64,000 nt of DNA from Flavobacterium nitrogenifigens (lineage in GTDB: Bacteria; Bacteroidota; Bacteroidia; Flavobacteriales; Flavobacteriaceae), in NCBI RefSeq assembly GCF_003254565.1, contig NZ_QJRI01000174.1:1-64000 (forward strand), in the 5' to 3' direction. The notes beneath the pieces are model-generated. The model saw only the letters and a program-made list of their open reading frames with translations. It did not search any database and had not been told where the DNA came from. This document shows, piece after piece, positions 17,823-27,914 of the stretch (its first letter is position 1; every line of letters starts with the position of its first letter). The position numbers and the translations under genes are program-made.

Positions 17823-18461
17823 TTAAACTGCGCTAATAAATGGTGATTGTCTAACATAATTTGATTCCACCATCTCTTTTACAAGAAATTTCGAGATATC
17901 CAATGCAGTAATTTTATCACCCAAACAATCTTCAAGACTTACAGAAATTTCATCACTACCATCAGAAAAAACAATTAAGGGAACACGAACCTGCGTCCAG
18001 TCAACCTTACTATCCTTTAGAAGATCATAAGTGAATTGTCGGTCTTTCTGGATTTCAGGAAAATTAGTTTTCATCCAATCGGTTGCCATCACTGTTTTTA
18101 CACTTTTTTTATCAAATGGAGTATCTATATTCAATCCCGCAAGAAGAACATACCTTTTAATTCCATATGCATCCATAGCATTTAAAACATTCTTTGTTGC
18201 TTGACTCGCAACCATGGGCTCACCTAGTCTTTGACCAATAGTACAGATCACAGCCTGACAATCTCTGACTAATAAATTTATGGAATCACTATTGACTGCA
18301 TCGCCTTTGATGATTTCTATTTTTGAATCCTTAATGGTAAAATTGTCCGGATTTCTTAGTAAAAGTTTTATACTAAATCCGCTTTCTAGTAATTGGTTTA
18401 CTAAATATTTTCCTGTTCTTCCGCCACCGCCAAGAACAGCAACTTTTGATATATTTTTCAT
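17823..18461 (-). CDS. NAD(P)-binding, NmrA/SDR-like oxidoreductase
   Basis: A 212-residue single-domain Rossmann protein of the atypical SDR (NAD(P)H-binding, NmrA-like) group. The N-terminus KVAVLGGGGRTGKYL has the GxxGxxG dinucleotide loop (residues 11-17), followed by LLLRNPDNF, the usual basic patch after beta-2. DAVNSDSINLLVRDCQAVICTIG is the next strand pair; YVLLAGLN is the fourth beta strand, where the SDR Ser/Tyr residues are not obvious. Members include flavin reductases and sugar-nucleotide or quinone reductases, but the substrate cannot be told here. It stands alone with its own terminator. A reductase role is inferred from the fold only. Confidence 0.75.
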   Translation of the reverse strand: MKNISKVAVLGGGGRTGKYLVNQLLESGFSIKLLLRNPDNFTIKDSKIEIIKGDAVNSDSINLLVRDCQAVICTIGQRLGEPMVASQATKNVLNAMDAYGIKRYVLLAGLNIDTPFDKKSVKTVMATDWMKTNFPEIQKDRQFTYDLLKDSKVDWTQVRVPLIVFSDGSDEISVSLEDCLGDKITALDISKFLVKEMVESNYVRQSPFISAV

Positions 18462-18602
18462 ATATATTCTTTATAAAATTTGACATAAAAAGTTATGTTC
18501 CATCATTCTAGATGAAACAAAGCGCAAAAGCTTACTGAGCTTTTACAATCGATCAAATATTTTATAAAGAGATTTTGATACTTCAAAAGTAATAAAATAA
18601 AA

Positions 18603-18625
18603 AAGTCAGACAAAATGCCTGACTT
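18603..18625 (-). terminator. Terminator of the small membrane protein gene
   Basis: The stem AAGTCAGAC / GCCTGACTT (one wobble pair) with a 5-nt loop lies 5 nt after the stop codon; the minus-strand tail is TTTTTTATTTT. Confidence 0.7.
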
Positions 18626-18630
18626 ACAAT

Positions 18631-19161
18631 TTATTGTATTTTTTCTTTCTCTACCCATTTAAAATTTCCTTTTTCAGTGGCATCAAGTAAATCAATATTG
18701 AGCTTATTCGAAAGGTTTAGAGAGAATTGAAATGCAGATTCTTTATCTTCAAAACTGTACATTTCATAGTGCCTATTTTTGACATACCAAAGTTTTGTTC
18801 CAAACTCACCATATCTATCTTCGAAAAAAGAAACATATTCAAATTCTGTTGCCTTCAATTTCACATCATATGAAAATGGCCCAACAATATACCTCGAAAT
18901 TATAGTGTTGGTCTTCAAATTTACCAGCATATTTTTAGTTGCAGAAAATTTAAAACCGTAAACCAAGCAATATGTCCCACACAAAAGAAACACTACGAAA
19001 GCCCTAATCGCTATTTTAACCGATACTTCAATAAAAGCAAAATACACAAACAAAAGGATCATATAAATAAAAGCTCCAAAAAACACTGATGCCAGTAATA
19101 GTTCGTACCAAGCTCGTTTTCCTACAAAAATCGAAATTTCATTCTCTGTTTTTTCTTCCAT
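18631..19161 (-). CDS. Hypothetical two-helix membrane protein
   Basis: A 176-residue protein I do not recognise. A short polar N-terminus is followed by two transmembrane helices (about residues 18-42 and 48-70), then a ~105-residue soluble domain rich in aromatic residues (FEYVSFFED, LWYVKNRHYEMYSF). The layout resembles small bacterial PH-like membrane proteins, where a helix pair precedes a mixed alpha/beta domain; that comparison is only a guess. It sits between the atpDC terminator and its own terminator, so it is probably transcribed alone. Confidence 0.7.
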   Translation of the reverse strand: MEEKTENEISIFVGKRAWYELLLASVFFGAFIYMILLFVYFAFIEVSVKIAIRAFVVFLLCGTYCLVYGFKFSATKNMLVNLKTNTIISRYIVGPFSYDVKLKATEFEYVSFFEDRYGEFGTKLWYVKNRHYEMYSFEDKESAFQFSLNLSNKLNIDLLDATEKGNFKWVEKEKIQ

Positions 19162-19174
19162 GCCTCAAAAATAA

Positions 19175-19204
19175 AAAAAGCCAGACAATACTGTCTGGCT
19201 TTTT
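19175..19204 (-). terminator. Terminator of atpD-atpC
   Basis: A perfect 13-bp stem (AAAAAGCCAGACA / TGTCTGGCTTTTT) with a 4-nt loop, ending 21 nt from the atpC stop codon, with flanking A/T tracts on both sides. It is the strongest terminator in the window. Confidence 0.9.
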
Positions 19205-19224
19205 CAGCTTATTTTGAAATTGTC

Positions 19225-19506
19225 TTAGTCTACTAATACAATTATCTTATTGTTTTTCATTTCGATTGTTCCTGACTTAATCCCTAAAGTATAAGTTTGG
19301 TCATTAACTCTCGTAAATTTATCAGCAGCCTCTTTAGAAAAACTGAAGCTTGGAGCTGCAATTTTAATTGTTCCCTCTTCTAAGATTGAAACAATTGGGG
19401 CGTGATGATTTAAAATCTGAAAGCTTCCGTTAACTCCTGGTAAAGTAACCGATGTTACCTCTCCTGAAAATAATTTCGCTTCTGGTGATACTATTTCTAA
19501 AATCAT
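19225..19506 (-). CDS. atpC: ATP synthase F1 subunit epsilon (short form)
   Basis: A 93-residue protein covering only the N-terminal beta-sandwich of F1 epsilon (MILEIVSPEAKLFSGEV, then GSFQILNHHAPIVSILEEG). The C-terminal helical hairpin that brakes the enzyme in E. coli is absent, as is usual in this phylum. Epsilon links gamma and the c-ring in the rotary stalk on the inner face of the membrane. It lies 96 bp downstream of atpD and shares its promoter and terminator. A hairpin in the gap may set the atpD:atpC ratio. The rest of the ATP synthase genes are not in the window. Confidence 0.93.
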   Translation of the reverse strand: MILEIVSPEAKLFSGEVTSVTLPGVNGSFQILNHHAPIVSILEEGTIKIAAPSFSFSKEAADKFTRVNDQTYTLGIKSGTIEMKNNKIIVLVD

Positions 19507-19532
19507 AACTGTTTTTTAAAATTCCAAATTAT

Positions 19533-19568
19533 AAAATTCCAAATCCCAATCTTGGAATTTGGAATTTT
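19533..19568 (-). repeat. Inverted repeat in the atpD-atpC gap
   Basis: Two 17-nt arms (start AAAATTCC, end GGAATTTT) pair with one wobble around a 2-nt loop. The same 'aattccaaattcc' type of hairpin occurs after the cytochrome gene (46154-46195), so it belongs to a dispersed family. Here it lies inside an operon, where it could slow transcription or protect the upstream mRNA. Confidence 0.65.
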
Positions 19569-19602
19569 TATTTTTTTGATTTTATCAAGCTCTGCTTGAT
19601 TA

Positions 19603-21117
<1,515 letters not shown>

Positions 21118-21175
21118 TTATGTATTTATTAAATAGCTATTTAGGTTTATCGAAAATACCTCTTTTTTCAGAGCG

Positions 21176-21205
21176 CAAAGATAATTTTTTAAAATATAAA
21201 ATCAA
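21176..21205 (-). promoter_or_regulatory. Promoter of atpD-atpC
   Basis: TTG (21205-21203) is followed after exactly 19 nt by TATCTTTG (21183-21176) on the minus strand, an ideal Bacteroidota promoter. It predicts a leader of about 55 nt before the atpD ATG. Confidence 0.75.
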
Positions 21206-21355
21206 TTTTTTTTTCATAAAAAATAGCATGATTTTGTTTGATTCATAAAAGTTGGATTTCAAATAACTAAAAAAACAAATTTTAACATAATAAAAAAAGC
21301 CACCACATTTTTAAAACGAGCGACTTTTTTACTAAAAAAAATGGCTTTATTATAA

Positions 21356-22834
21356 CTATAACACTTTAGGAAACATAACCGGATAGTTGCCTATATTTAC
21401 TCCATTTAAATTTGATCCGTACTTAGCATTGATAGCTTCGATAAATTTATTAGCAATCAAAGCATACCCTCTTGGTGAGGGATGAACCCCATCTAAAGAA
21501 AACGCACCTCCTGTAACAAATGTAGATTTCACTGTAAAGCCATTAACCGTAATTCCAGCACCTGCAATTTGCTTCATTAAAGCTTCTGTATCTAAAATAG
21601 CTAAGTTTTTAGCCGTAGCTACTTCCACAATAGTTTCATTGTAAGATTTGGTAGCTCTAGCCACTTCTGCAATTTCATCTTTAGTCAGTACCCATTTGTC
21701 CGCCAAAGGCACTGAGACTCCATTAACTTTTGATGGATCTTCTCCAACAAGTGTCCCTATGAAATTCATCGCTGTTAAAACCACTAAATCGTCTTTTGTC
21801 GCTTGTCTGTACGAAGGAAGCCCATAAGCTGAAAGATTAGTTAAATAACTATCGTCAATCACCACAGGATTACTTCCCACTACAAAGTTTATTGTTCTTT
21901 TCGCAACTTCATCAGCATTTATCAATCCTAAAGCCTTCAATTGTTGCAAACCTCCATTATAAGCTGCATATCCAGCATTTAATTGAGCTGCTTTCTCTGC
22001 TGTTAACCCTACAGGATTATACGGAACAGTTGTAAAATAAGGCAACGACGTAATATTTGGCAAGTTTGCTATTACACCTTTTGCCCCTTTAGCCGTTAAC
22101 CCATTTATTATATTGGAATAAACCATTTTAAAAACTGTAGGATCTGTAATATCGCTTCCTGAATAAGTAGACGGATCCATATTGCCTGTTTGATCTTTCC
22201 CTGTACCTCCTGATGTAGCATATCCTAAAACATCATTTCCTCCAATCCATAAAGAAAAGAAAGTAGGAGATTGCGCAATTGCGTCGGCCAAAACTGTTGT
22301 ATTCGGAGAACTTGCAAATCTTGCAAAATACGGATTAGCTTTTCCTGTTGCTACTCCAGCCACGTTACCATAACCAGGAGCTACTAAGTGATAACTTCTT
22401 GCACCAGGAACTCCTAAATTATTAAAAGCACCCGAAAGATGTGCGGTAACTTCTGTAGTTGGCACTCCATCTACAGGAACAGGAACTTTCCCATTAAAAT
22501 ACAAACGTGGCCCACTAATAATATTACCACCTAATAATAACCCACCTATATTATCACTAGTTAATGGAGTACTAAAAGTCGCATTAGTTATTAAAGCAAA
22601 TTGCTGAGCAATTATATTAGTATACGCCCCTTGCTGCCCTTTAATAAACAAAGCATTATCACTAAAGCCAGCAGCAAAAGAATCCCCCAAAGCAACATAT
22701 TTCGAAAAATCAGCACTTCCCGAAGTCAAAGGCTTACCATCTGTCGACTCTGTTACGGGAGCCACATCATCATCACTATTACAAGCCATAAAGGTTAACG
22801 AAACCAATAAAAGCCATTTGAAATTTTTTATCAT
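21356..22834 (-). CDS. SGNH/GDSL-type lipoprotein hydrolase
   Basis: A 492-residue lipoprotein with signal peptide and lipobox TFMAC (Cys18), followed by the Asp-rich NSDDD that often directs Flavobacterium lipoproteins to the surface. Block I is YVALGDSFAAG with the nucleophile Ser52; block III is IGGNDVLGY; block V is DGVHPSPRGY near the C-terminus with the Asp/His pair. All catalytic blocks of the SGNH esterase/lipase fold are thus present. A long insert between blocks III and V makes it larger than simple GDSL enzymes. It lies 83 bp downstream of a TonB-dependent receptor in the same orientation, so the pair may handle one lipid or ester substrate at the outer membrane; that coupling is inference. 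Confidence 0.85.
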   Translation of the reverse strand: MIKNFKWLLLVSLTFMACNSDDDVAPVTESTDGKPLTSGSADFSKYVALGDSFAAGFSDNALFIKGQQGAYTNIIAQQFALITNATFSTPLTSDNIGGLLLGGNIISGPRLYFNGKVPVPVDGVPTTEVTAHLSGAFNNLGVPGARSYHLVAPGYGNVAGVATGKANPYFARFASSPNTTVLADAIAQSPTFFSLWIGGNDVLGYATSGGTGKDQTGNMDPSTYSGSDITDPTVFKMVYSNIINGLTAKGAKGVIANLPNITSLPYFTTVPYNPVGLTAEKAAQLNAGYAAYNGGLQQLKALGLINADEVAKRTINFVVGSNPVVIDDSYLTNLSAYGLPSYRQATKDDLVVLTAMNFIGTLVGEDPSKVNGVSVPLADKWVLTKDEIAEVARATKSYNETIVEVATAKNLAILDTEALMKQIAGAGITVNGFTVKSTFVTGGAFSLDGVHPSPRGYALIANKFIEAINAKYGSNLNGVNIGNYPVMFPKVL

Positions 22835-22917
22835 AATTTATAATTTTTATAATTATCCGCTTCCGAACTAAACATTCAGAAACATAAACAATGAATTTAA
22901 CTTAGGGTTACAATCGA

Positions 22918-25746
22918 TTATGGGTTAATAGTCCAAGAAGCAAAATACTGTTGACCAATTAATCCAGCACCAATTACTTGATAGTATTCTTTACCGCCAA
23001 TGTTAGCCGCACCTAATTTTACTACCGATTTCAATTTTGGAATTCCATAATTTATCTGAGCATCAATTACTGTAGCAGATTTAATCATACCATCAGCAAA
23101 ACCAGCCTGCCATAAATATTCACTATTCCATCTTCCGCTAACATTAAATCCAAAATTCTTAAACAGCTTGTCATTTCCAATTGACATTTTAATTCTATGT
23201 TTTGGCGTATTAAATCCAGCCTCAAAACTTGGATCTTTTGCTTGATCAAAATCAAACTGAGCATAGTTGTAATTTACCCCTAATTCGTAATCAGCAATTA
23301 TTTTTCTAGAAAGCCCAACTCCAAATCCTAATGAATGTATTTCTACATCTGAATTTGTATACAACTGATACGCTCTATATTCTCCGTTTTGAAGCGCTCT
23401 AATTGACTGAACACCTGGATCAGAAGTTCCTGCAGCAATATTAGGATTATCCTGAGCAGTTCCATAGAAAGGAGAAACTACATTTAAATTACCAATAAAG
23501 TTGTTATATATATTATAGTAACCGTTAAGATCTATCGATGTACCTTCAAAAACAGAACGATACCCAAGCTCAAAAGCTTTTACCTCTTCTGGTTTCACAT
23601 AATTAGCTCTTGATTTTTTCAACAACGCAGCTGCAGCAACAGGATCTGTTCCTGCCATTGCAGAAAACGCACTTACCGAACTTGCTATATAAGAGTTCCC
23701 ATAAGCATCATTTCCATTCATGACTTTTGTAGGGCTTCCCGTATACGCCTGACCTTCTGCACTAAGATTAAAAGTCTCATTAAACCTTGTTAAGTTATCG
23801 GGAGCAGAACCAAGCAATACTGCATTTCCGATATTAAAACCTATATACTGATCTTGCGTTGTTGGGTTTCTAAAACCAGTTTGAAAAGACCCTCTAAAAT
23901 TATGATTTCTTTTTTCTCCTGCAGAGTACACAAGAGACAAACGTGGAGAGTAATTTCCATCGAAGTTTTTAGACTTATCATAACGAAGAGATCCTGTAAA
24001 TTTCAATCTGTCATCTAAAAACTTCTTCATCAATTGCGCATATGCCCCATATTCGTTATAATTTATCTGACCATCAGCATCTGTATAGATTCTTCCATGA
24101 GAATTTAACTCATAAGCTCTAAAGGAACCGCCAACTTGAATTTCGGCAAACTTAATTATATCTCTAAAATTGTAGTTTGCATCTGAATGATACATTTTTG
24201 AATTATCGACTAATCTTGATCCAGTTAAAACATCTGGATCATTTACAACCTGATTAAACGCATTTTTAAACTCTGTTGTACCCGGTAAAAAACGACCTGT
24301 ATCAGCCGTAGATCTTGCAGCCGCATGAGCTTGATCTGGTGTCATCCCCGCTAAAGTTCCTTGAATAAATGCTCCTGCGTACTGACCAAACCAAGTATTA
24401 TCGTCTTTCCATTTTCTATTTACGTTAATTCCTGTAAAAATCATATCATAAGAGTGACCTCCGTCCTCACCAGTCATATATCCTCTCAAAAAGAAATTTT
24501 TACCTTTAAATTCTAATTTATGCTGTTGCATAAAAAAATCATTCAAATAATATCTATTTGCCCCTTGATAAACAGCGTTTCCTGTACCAAATTTACTCTG
24601 CCAGATAATCTCCAATCTTTCATCCCCAAAAGGCCTTCCGTGCAAAGAGAAATCAACCTTCTTATTTGCTGCTTTATTATCTGTTAAATCAATTTCATTA
24701 TATCCCGTTCTGCTAACCATAGAATTTGGCAAAAGGTTAGATGCTCCCGCAGGAATGAGTCCCATTGCCTCTAACTTTTGACCAACACCTTTAATATTTG
24801 TTGCAGCTTCATCACCATAAACATTGATTCCATCATAACTAGGATTTGTTCTATCAATTCCTGCCCTTGTTTTATCATCATAATTTGTAGCATACCAATC
24901 CGTAGCCTGCATGTAGGTAAAGTTTGCTTTAACAGCAAAATATTTATTAAAAGCATGAGCTAATCGAATACCAAAATCATAAAAACTATTTGTGCCAGCC
25001 GCCTCTTGTGAAGTTGCACCATACTTAAAATAAGTCGAAATCCCTTGATTTGTAAATGGACTTTTACTAGTCATAAACAAAATCCCATTAAAAGCATTGG
25101 CTCCATATAAAGCAGAGGATGCTCCAGGAAGCAACTCCACACTTTGAACATCAATTTCTGACACTCCAATCATGTTTCCTAAGACAAAGTTCAACAACGG
25201 AGACGCATTATCCATTCCATCTACTAACTGCATGAAACGAGTATTTGCAACCGTAGCAAATCCTCTCGTGTTAATTGACTTAAACGACATACTACTCGTA
25301 TTCATCTGAACCTCTTTCATATTTTCTAAACCATCGTAAAACGAAGGAGAAGCCGTTTTCTTAATTTCCTGAATCCCCATTCTTTCAATGGTCACAGGAG
25401 ATTCCAAAACTCTTTCTGGCGTTCTTGATGCCGAAACTACAATTTCATCTAATTTTGTTTCTTCACCTTTTAAAACCACATTTACTTTTTGATTTGCCGT
25501 CGTTATGCTTATCGTTTTAGACTCAAATCCTACTGCAGAAACCTTTACAGAAAAAGGCAGTTTAGCATTAGTAGTCAATTTAAACGATCCGTCAAAATCT
25601 GTAGAAGCACCAGTGTTTTCTCCTACCACAACAATATTGGCACCAGGAATAGATTGCTTGTTACTGTCTGTAACCGAACCTGTAATTGTATTCTGCGCAA
25701 AAGATACTCCGCTGAATAACAACATAATTAGCAAGTAGACTCTCAT
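22918..25746 (-). CDS. TonB-dependent outer-membrane receptor with carboxypeptidase-like N-terminal domain
   Basis: A 942-residue outer-membrane protein. The signal peptide ends at SFAQ (residue 18). A carboxypeptidase D regulatory-like domain (about 20-95, ITGSVTDSNKQSIPGANI) is next. Then comes the plug (about 105-220) with LDEIVVSASRTPERVLESP as the TonB-box region, VQSVELLPGASSALYGANAFNG, and a 22-strand-type barrel ending in an aromatic-containing strand (YFASWTINP). It takes up a large or scarce ligand across the outer membrane using TonB energy. No SusD homologue follows; the downstream gene is a GDSL lipoprotein, which suggests a lipid-like or ester ligand. The ligand cannot be deduced. 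Confidence 0.9.
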   Translation of the reverse strand: MRVYLLIMLLFSGVSFAQNTITGSVTDSNKQSIPGANIVVVGENTGASTDFDGSFKLTTNAKLPFSVKVSAVGFESKTISITTANQKVNVVLKGEETKLDEIVVSASRTPERVLESPVTIERMGIQEIKKTASPSFYDGLENMKEVQMNTSSMSFKSINTRGFATVANTRFMQLVDGMDNASPLLNFVLGNMIGVSEIDVQSVELLPGASSALYGANAFNGILFMTSKSPFTNQGISTYFKYGATSQEAAGTNSFYDFGIRLAHAFNKYFAVKANFTYMQATDWYATNYDDKTRAGIDRTNPSYDGINVYGDEAATNIKGVGQKLEAMGLIPAGASNLLPNSMVSRTGYNEIDLTDNKAANKKVDFSLHGRPFGDERLEIIWQSKFGTGNAVYQGANRYYLNDFFMQQHKLEFKGKNFFLRGYMTGEDGGHSYDMIFTGINVNRKWKDDNTWFGQYAGAFIQGTLAGMTPDQAHAAARSTADTGRFLPGTTEFKNAFNQVVNDPDVLTGSRLVDNSKMYHSDANYNFRDIIKFAEIQVGGSFRAYELNSHGRIYTDADGQINYNEYGAYAQLMKKFLDDRLKFTGSLRYDKSKNFDGNYSPRLSLVYSAGEKRNHNFRGSFQTGFRNPTTQDQYIGFNIGNAVLLGSAPDNLTRFNETFNLSAEGQAYTGSPTKVMNGNDAYGNSYIASSVSAFSAMAGTDPVAAAALLKKSRANYVKPEEVKAFELGYRSVFEGTSIDLNGYYNIYNNFIGNLNVVSPFYGTAQDNPNIAAGTSDPGVQSIRALQNGEYRAYQLYTNSDVEIHSLGFGVGLSRKIIADYELGVNYNYAQFDFDQAKDPSFEAGFNTPKHRIKMSIGNDKLFKNFGFNVSGRWNSEYLWQAGFADGMIKSATVIDAQINYGIPKLKSVVKLGAANIGGKEYYQVIGAGLIGQQYFASWTINP

Positions 25747-25999
25747 TAGGGTTAGTTTTTTTGTTAGTATATCTAGCCAAAATACACAAATATTTTAATA
25801 TGTATAAAAAAACGTTAAATAAAATTGATATTTATCATGATTTTATACAATATTTTAACTATTTCCTAATTCATTTTATTAAAATAAAAACAAAGAAAAC
25901 CTAAAGAAAAATCAGTTTACTATGCATACATATAAATTTTTATTAAAAAACTGAAAAATTCATAAAAATACATACATCCAAAAAAATTTTTGACAATAA
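25747..25999. other. AT-rich leader region upstream of the TonB receptor
   Basis: No gene is visible. The region should contain the promoter of the TonB receptor gene. I saw no clean TAnnTTTG box. The glmS terminator lies at its right edge. Confidence 0.4.
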
Positions 26000-26029
26000 A
26001 AAAAAGCGAGACCTAAATCTCGCTTTTTT
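26000..26029 (-). terminator. Terminator of the glgA-like/DUF4270/glmS operon
   Basis: A perfect 12-bp stem (AAAAAAGCGAGA / TCTCGCTTTTTT) with a 6-nt loop, 25 nt after the glmS stop codon, with A/T tracts on both sides. Confidence 0.88.
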
Positions 26030-26054
26030 AACATATTTTATACTTAAATAAAAT

Positions 26055-27905
26055 CTATTCCACTGTAACCGACTTCGCTAAGTTACGAGGTTGGTCAACA
26101 TTACAACCTCTCATAACTGCAATGTAGTAGGAAAGTAATTGTAACGGAATTGTTGTAACTAATGGAGACAATGCATCTGAAGTTTCTGGAATTTCGATTA
26201 CATAATCTGCCAATTCACGAACTTGAGTATCTCCTTTTGTAACTACAGCAATAATTTTACCGCTTCTTGATTTAATTTCCTGAATATTACTTACAATCTT
26301 ATCGTAATGCCCTTGTTTTGGAGCAATAACAATAACTGGCATTAATTCGTCAATTAAAGCAATTGGACCGTGCTTCATTTCTGCTGCTGGATAACCTTCT
26401 GCGTGGATATATGAAATCTCTTTTAATTTCAATGCTCCTTCTAAAGCAACTGGGAAATTATATCCTCTACCTAAATAAAGACAGTTTGGCGAATCTTTAA
26501 AAGCGGCGGCAATTTCTTTTGCTTTATCATTTGTTTCTAAAGCTTCAGATACTTTCTCAGGAATAATCTCTAATTCCTGAAGATACGTATGGAAATCTGT
26601 ATTTGATAATGTTCCTTTCGCTTTTCCTAAACGCAAAGCAATCATCGTTAAAACCGTAATTTGAGTAGTAAATGCTTTTGTAGAAGCTACTCCGATTTCT
26701 GGTCCTGCGTGTGTATAAGCACCCGCATGGCTTTCTCTAGAGATAGACGAACCTACTACATTACAAACTCCAAATACAAATGCTCCGTTTTCTTTAGCCA
26801 ATTTAATAGCAGCCATAGTATCTGCAGTTTCACCCGATTGTGAAATTGCAATAACTACATCATCTTTATTGATAATTGGGTTTCTGTATCTAAATTCAGA
26901 AGCATATTCTACTTCAACAGGAATACGTGTAAATTCCTCGAAGATGTATTCTGCCACTAAACCTGCATGCCAAGAAGTTCCGCACGCTACGATAAGGATA
27001 CGTTTTGCATTTAAGAATTTCTCCAAGTTATCTTCAACACCAGCCATCTGAACAATTCCTTCATTTGCATGAAGTCTTCCTCTGTAAGTATCTTTAATAA
27101 CACTTGGCTGCTCGTAGATTTCTTTTAGCATGAAATGATCATACCCTCCTTTTTCAATCTGCTCCAAGTTCATTTGAAGTTCTTGAATATAAGGATCTAC
27201 TAACGAGTCATCTTGGATTTTTCTAATTTTAATTGGCTTATGCAATCTGATATTTGCCATTTCACCATCTTCCAAATAAACCGCATTTGAAGTATATTCA
27301 ATAAATGGTGAAGCATCAGAAGCTACAAAATATTCTCCTTCTCCAACTCCAATTGCCAACGGACTTCCTAATCTCGCCGCCACAAGTTCGTTTGGATTTT
27401 TTTTATCAAAAACAGCAATTGCATATGCACCAACAACTTGGTTTAATGCAATCTGAACCGCTTTACCTAATTTAATATTTTCTTTCTTTTGAACTTCTTC
27501 TATTAAATTAACTAAAACCTCAGTATCTGTATCCGATTTAAAAGTATAACCTCTTTTGATAAGCTCCTCTTTTAAAGGCGCATAATTCTCTATAATTCCG
27601 TTATGAATGATCACTAAATCTCCAGAATTAGAAAGATGAGGATGCGAGTTCACGTCATTAGGAACTCCGTGAGTTGCCCAACGTGTGTGTCCAATTCCAA
27701 TAGTTCCGTTTACTGTAAAACCCTCGTTGGCTTTAGCCTCAAGATCAGAAACTTTACCTTTTGTTTTACAAACTTTAATACCTGCCTCTTCGTCATACAA
27801 CATAACGCCGGCACTATCATATCCTCTGTACTCAAGACGCTTTAATCCTTTTATTACAATAGGATAGGCCTCTCGGTGACCGATATATCCAACAATTCCA
27901 CACAT
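26055..27905 (-). CDS. glmS: Glutamine-fructose-6-phosphate aminotransferase (isomerizing)
   Basis: A 616-residue enzyme making glucosamine-6-phosphate from fructose-6-phosphate and glutamine, the entry to peptidoglycan and LPS amino sugars. MCGIVGYIG puts the glutaminase nucleophile Cys2 at the N-terminus after Met removal. GHTRWATHG and HNGIIEN mark the glutamine-binding region. Two SIS domains follow (CGTSWHAG, SQSGETADT, and AEMKHGPIALI). The C-terminus NLAKSVTVE is the conserved GlmS tail. It is the last gene of a three-gene operon, starting 9 nt after the DUF4270 stop. No glmS ribozyme is expected or seen. Confidence 0.97.
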   Translation of the reverse strand: MCGIVGYIGHREAYPIVIKGLKRLEYRGYDSAGVMLYDEEAGIKVCKTKGKVSDLEAKANEGFTVNGTIGIGHTRWATHGVPNDVNSHPHLSNSGDLVIIHNGIIENYAPLKEELIKRGYTFKSDTDTEVLVNLIEEVQKKENIKLGKAVQIALNQVVGAYAIAVFDKKNPNELVAARLGSPLAIGVGEGEYFVASDASPFIEYTSNAVYLEDGEMANIRLHKPIKIRKIQDDSLVDPYIQELQMNLEQIEKGGYDHFMLKEIYEQPSVIKDTYRGRLHANEGIVQMAGVEDNLEKFLNAKRILIVACGTSWHAGLVAEYIFEEFTRIPVEVEYASEFRYRNPIINKDDVVIAISQSGETADTMAAIKLAKENGAFVFGVCNVVGSSISRESHAGAYTHAGPEIGVASTKAFTTQITVLTMIALRLGKAKGTLSNTDFHTYLQELEIIPEKVSEALETNDKAKEIAAAFKDSPNCLYLGRGYNFPVALEGALKLKEISYIHAEGYPAAEMKHGPIALIDELMPVIVIAPKQGHYDKIVSNIQEIKSRSGKIIAVVTKGDTQVRELADYVIEIPETSDALSPLVTTIPLQLLSYYIAVMRGCNVDQPRNLAKSVTVE

Positions 27906-27914
27906 ATATATTTA

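Noticed and set aside
21281..21355. Terminator of the GDSL lipoprotein gene
   Set aside because: AAAGCCA/TGGCTTT arms exist, but they are far apart and imperfect, so I did not list it.
26030..27905. glmS ribozyme or other riboswitch around glmS
   Set aside because: glmS is third in its operon with a 9-nt gap to the previous gene, leaving no room for a leader structure.
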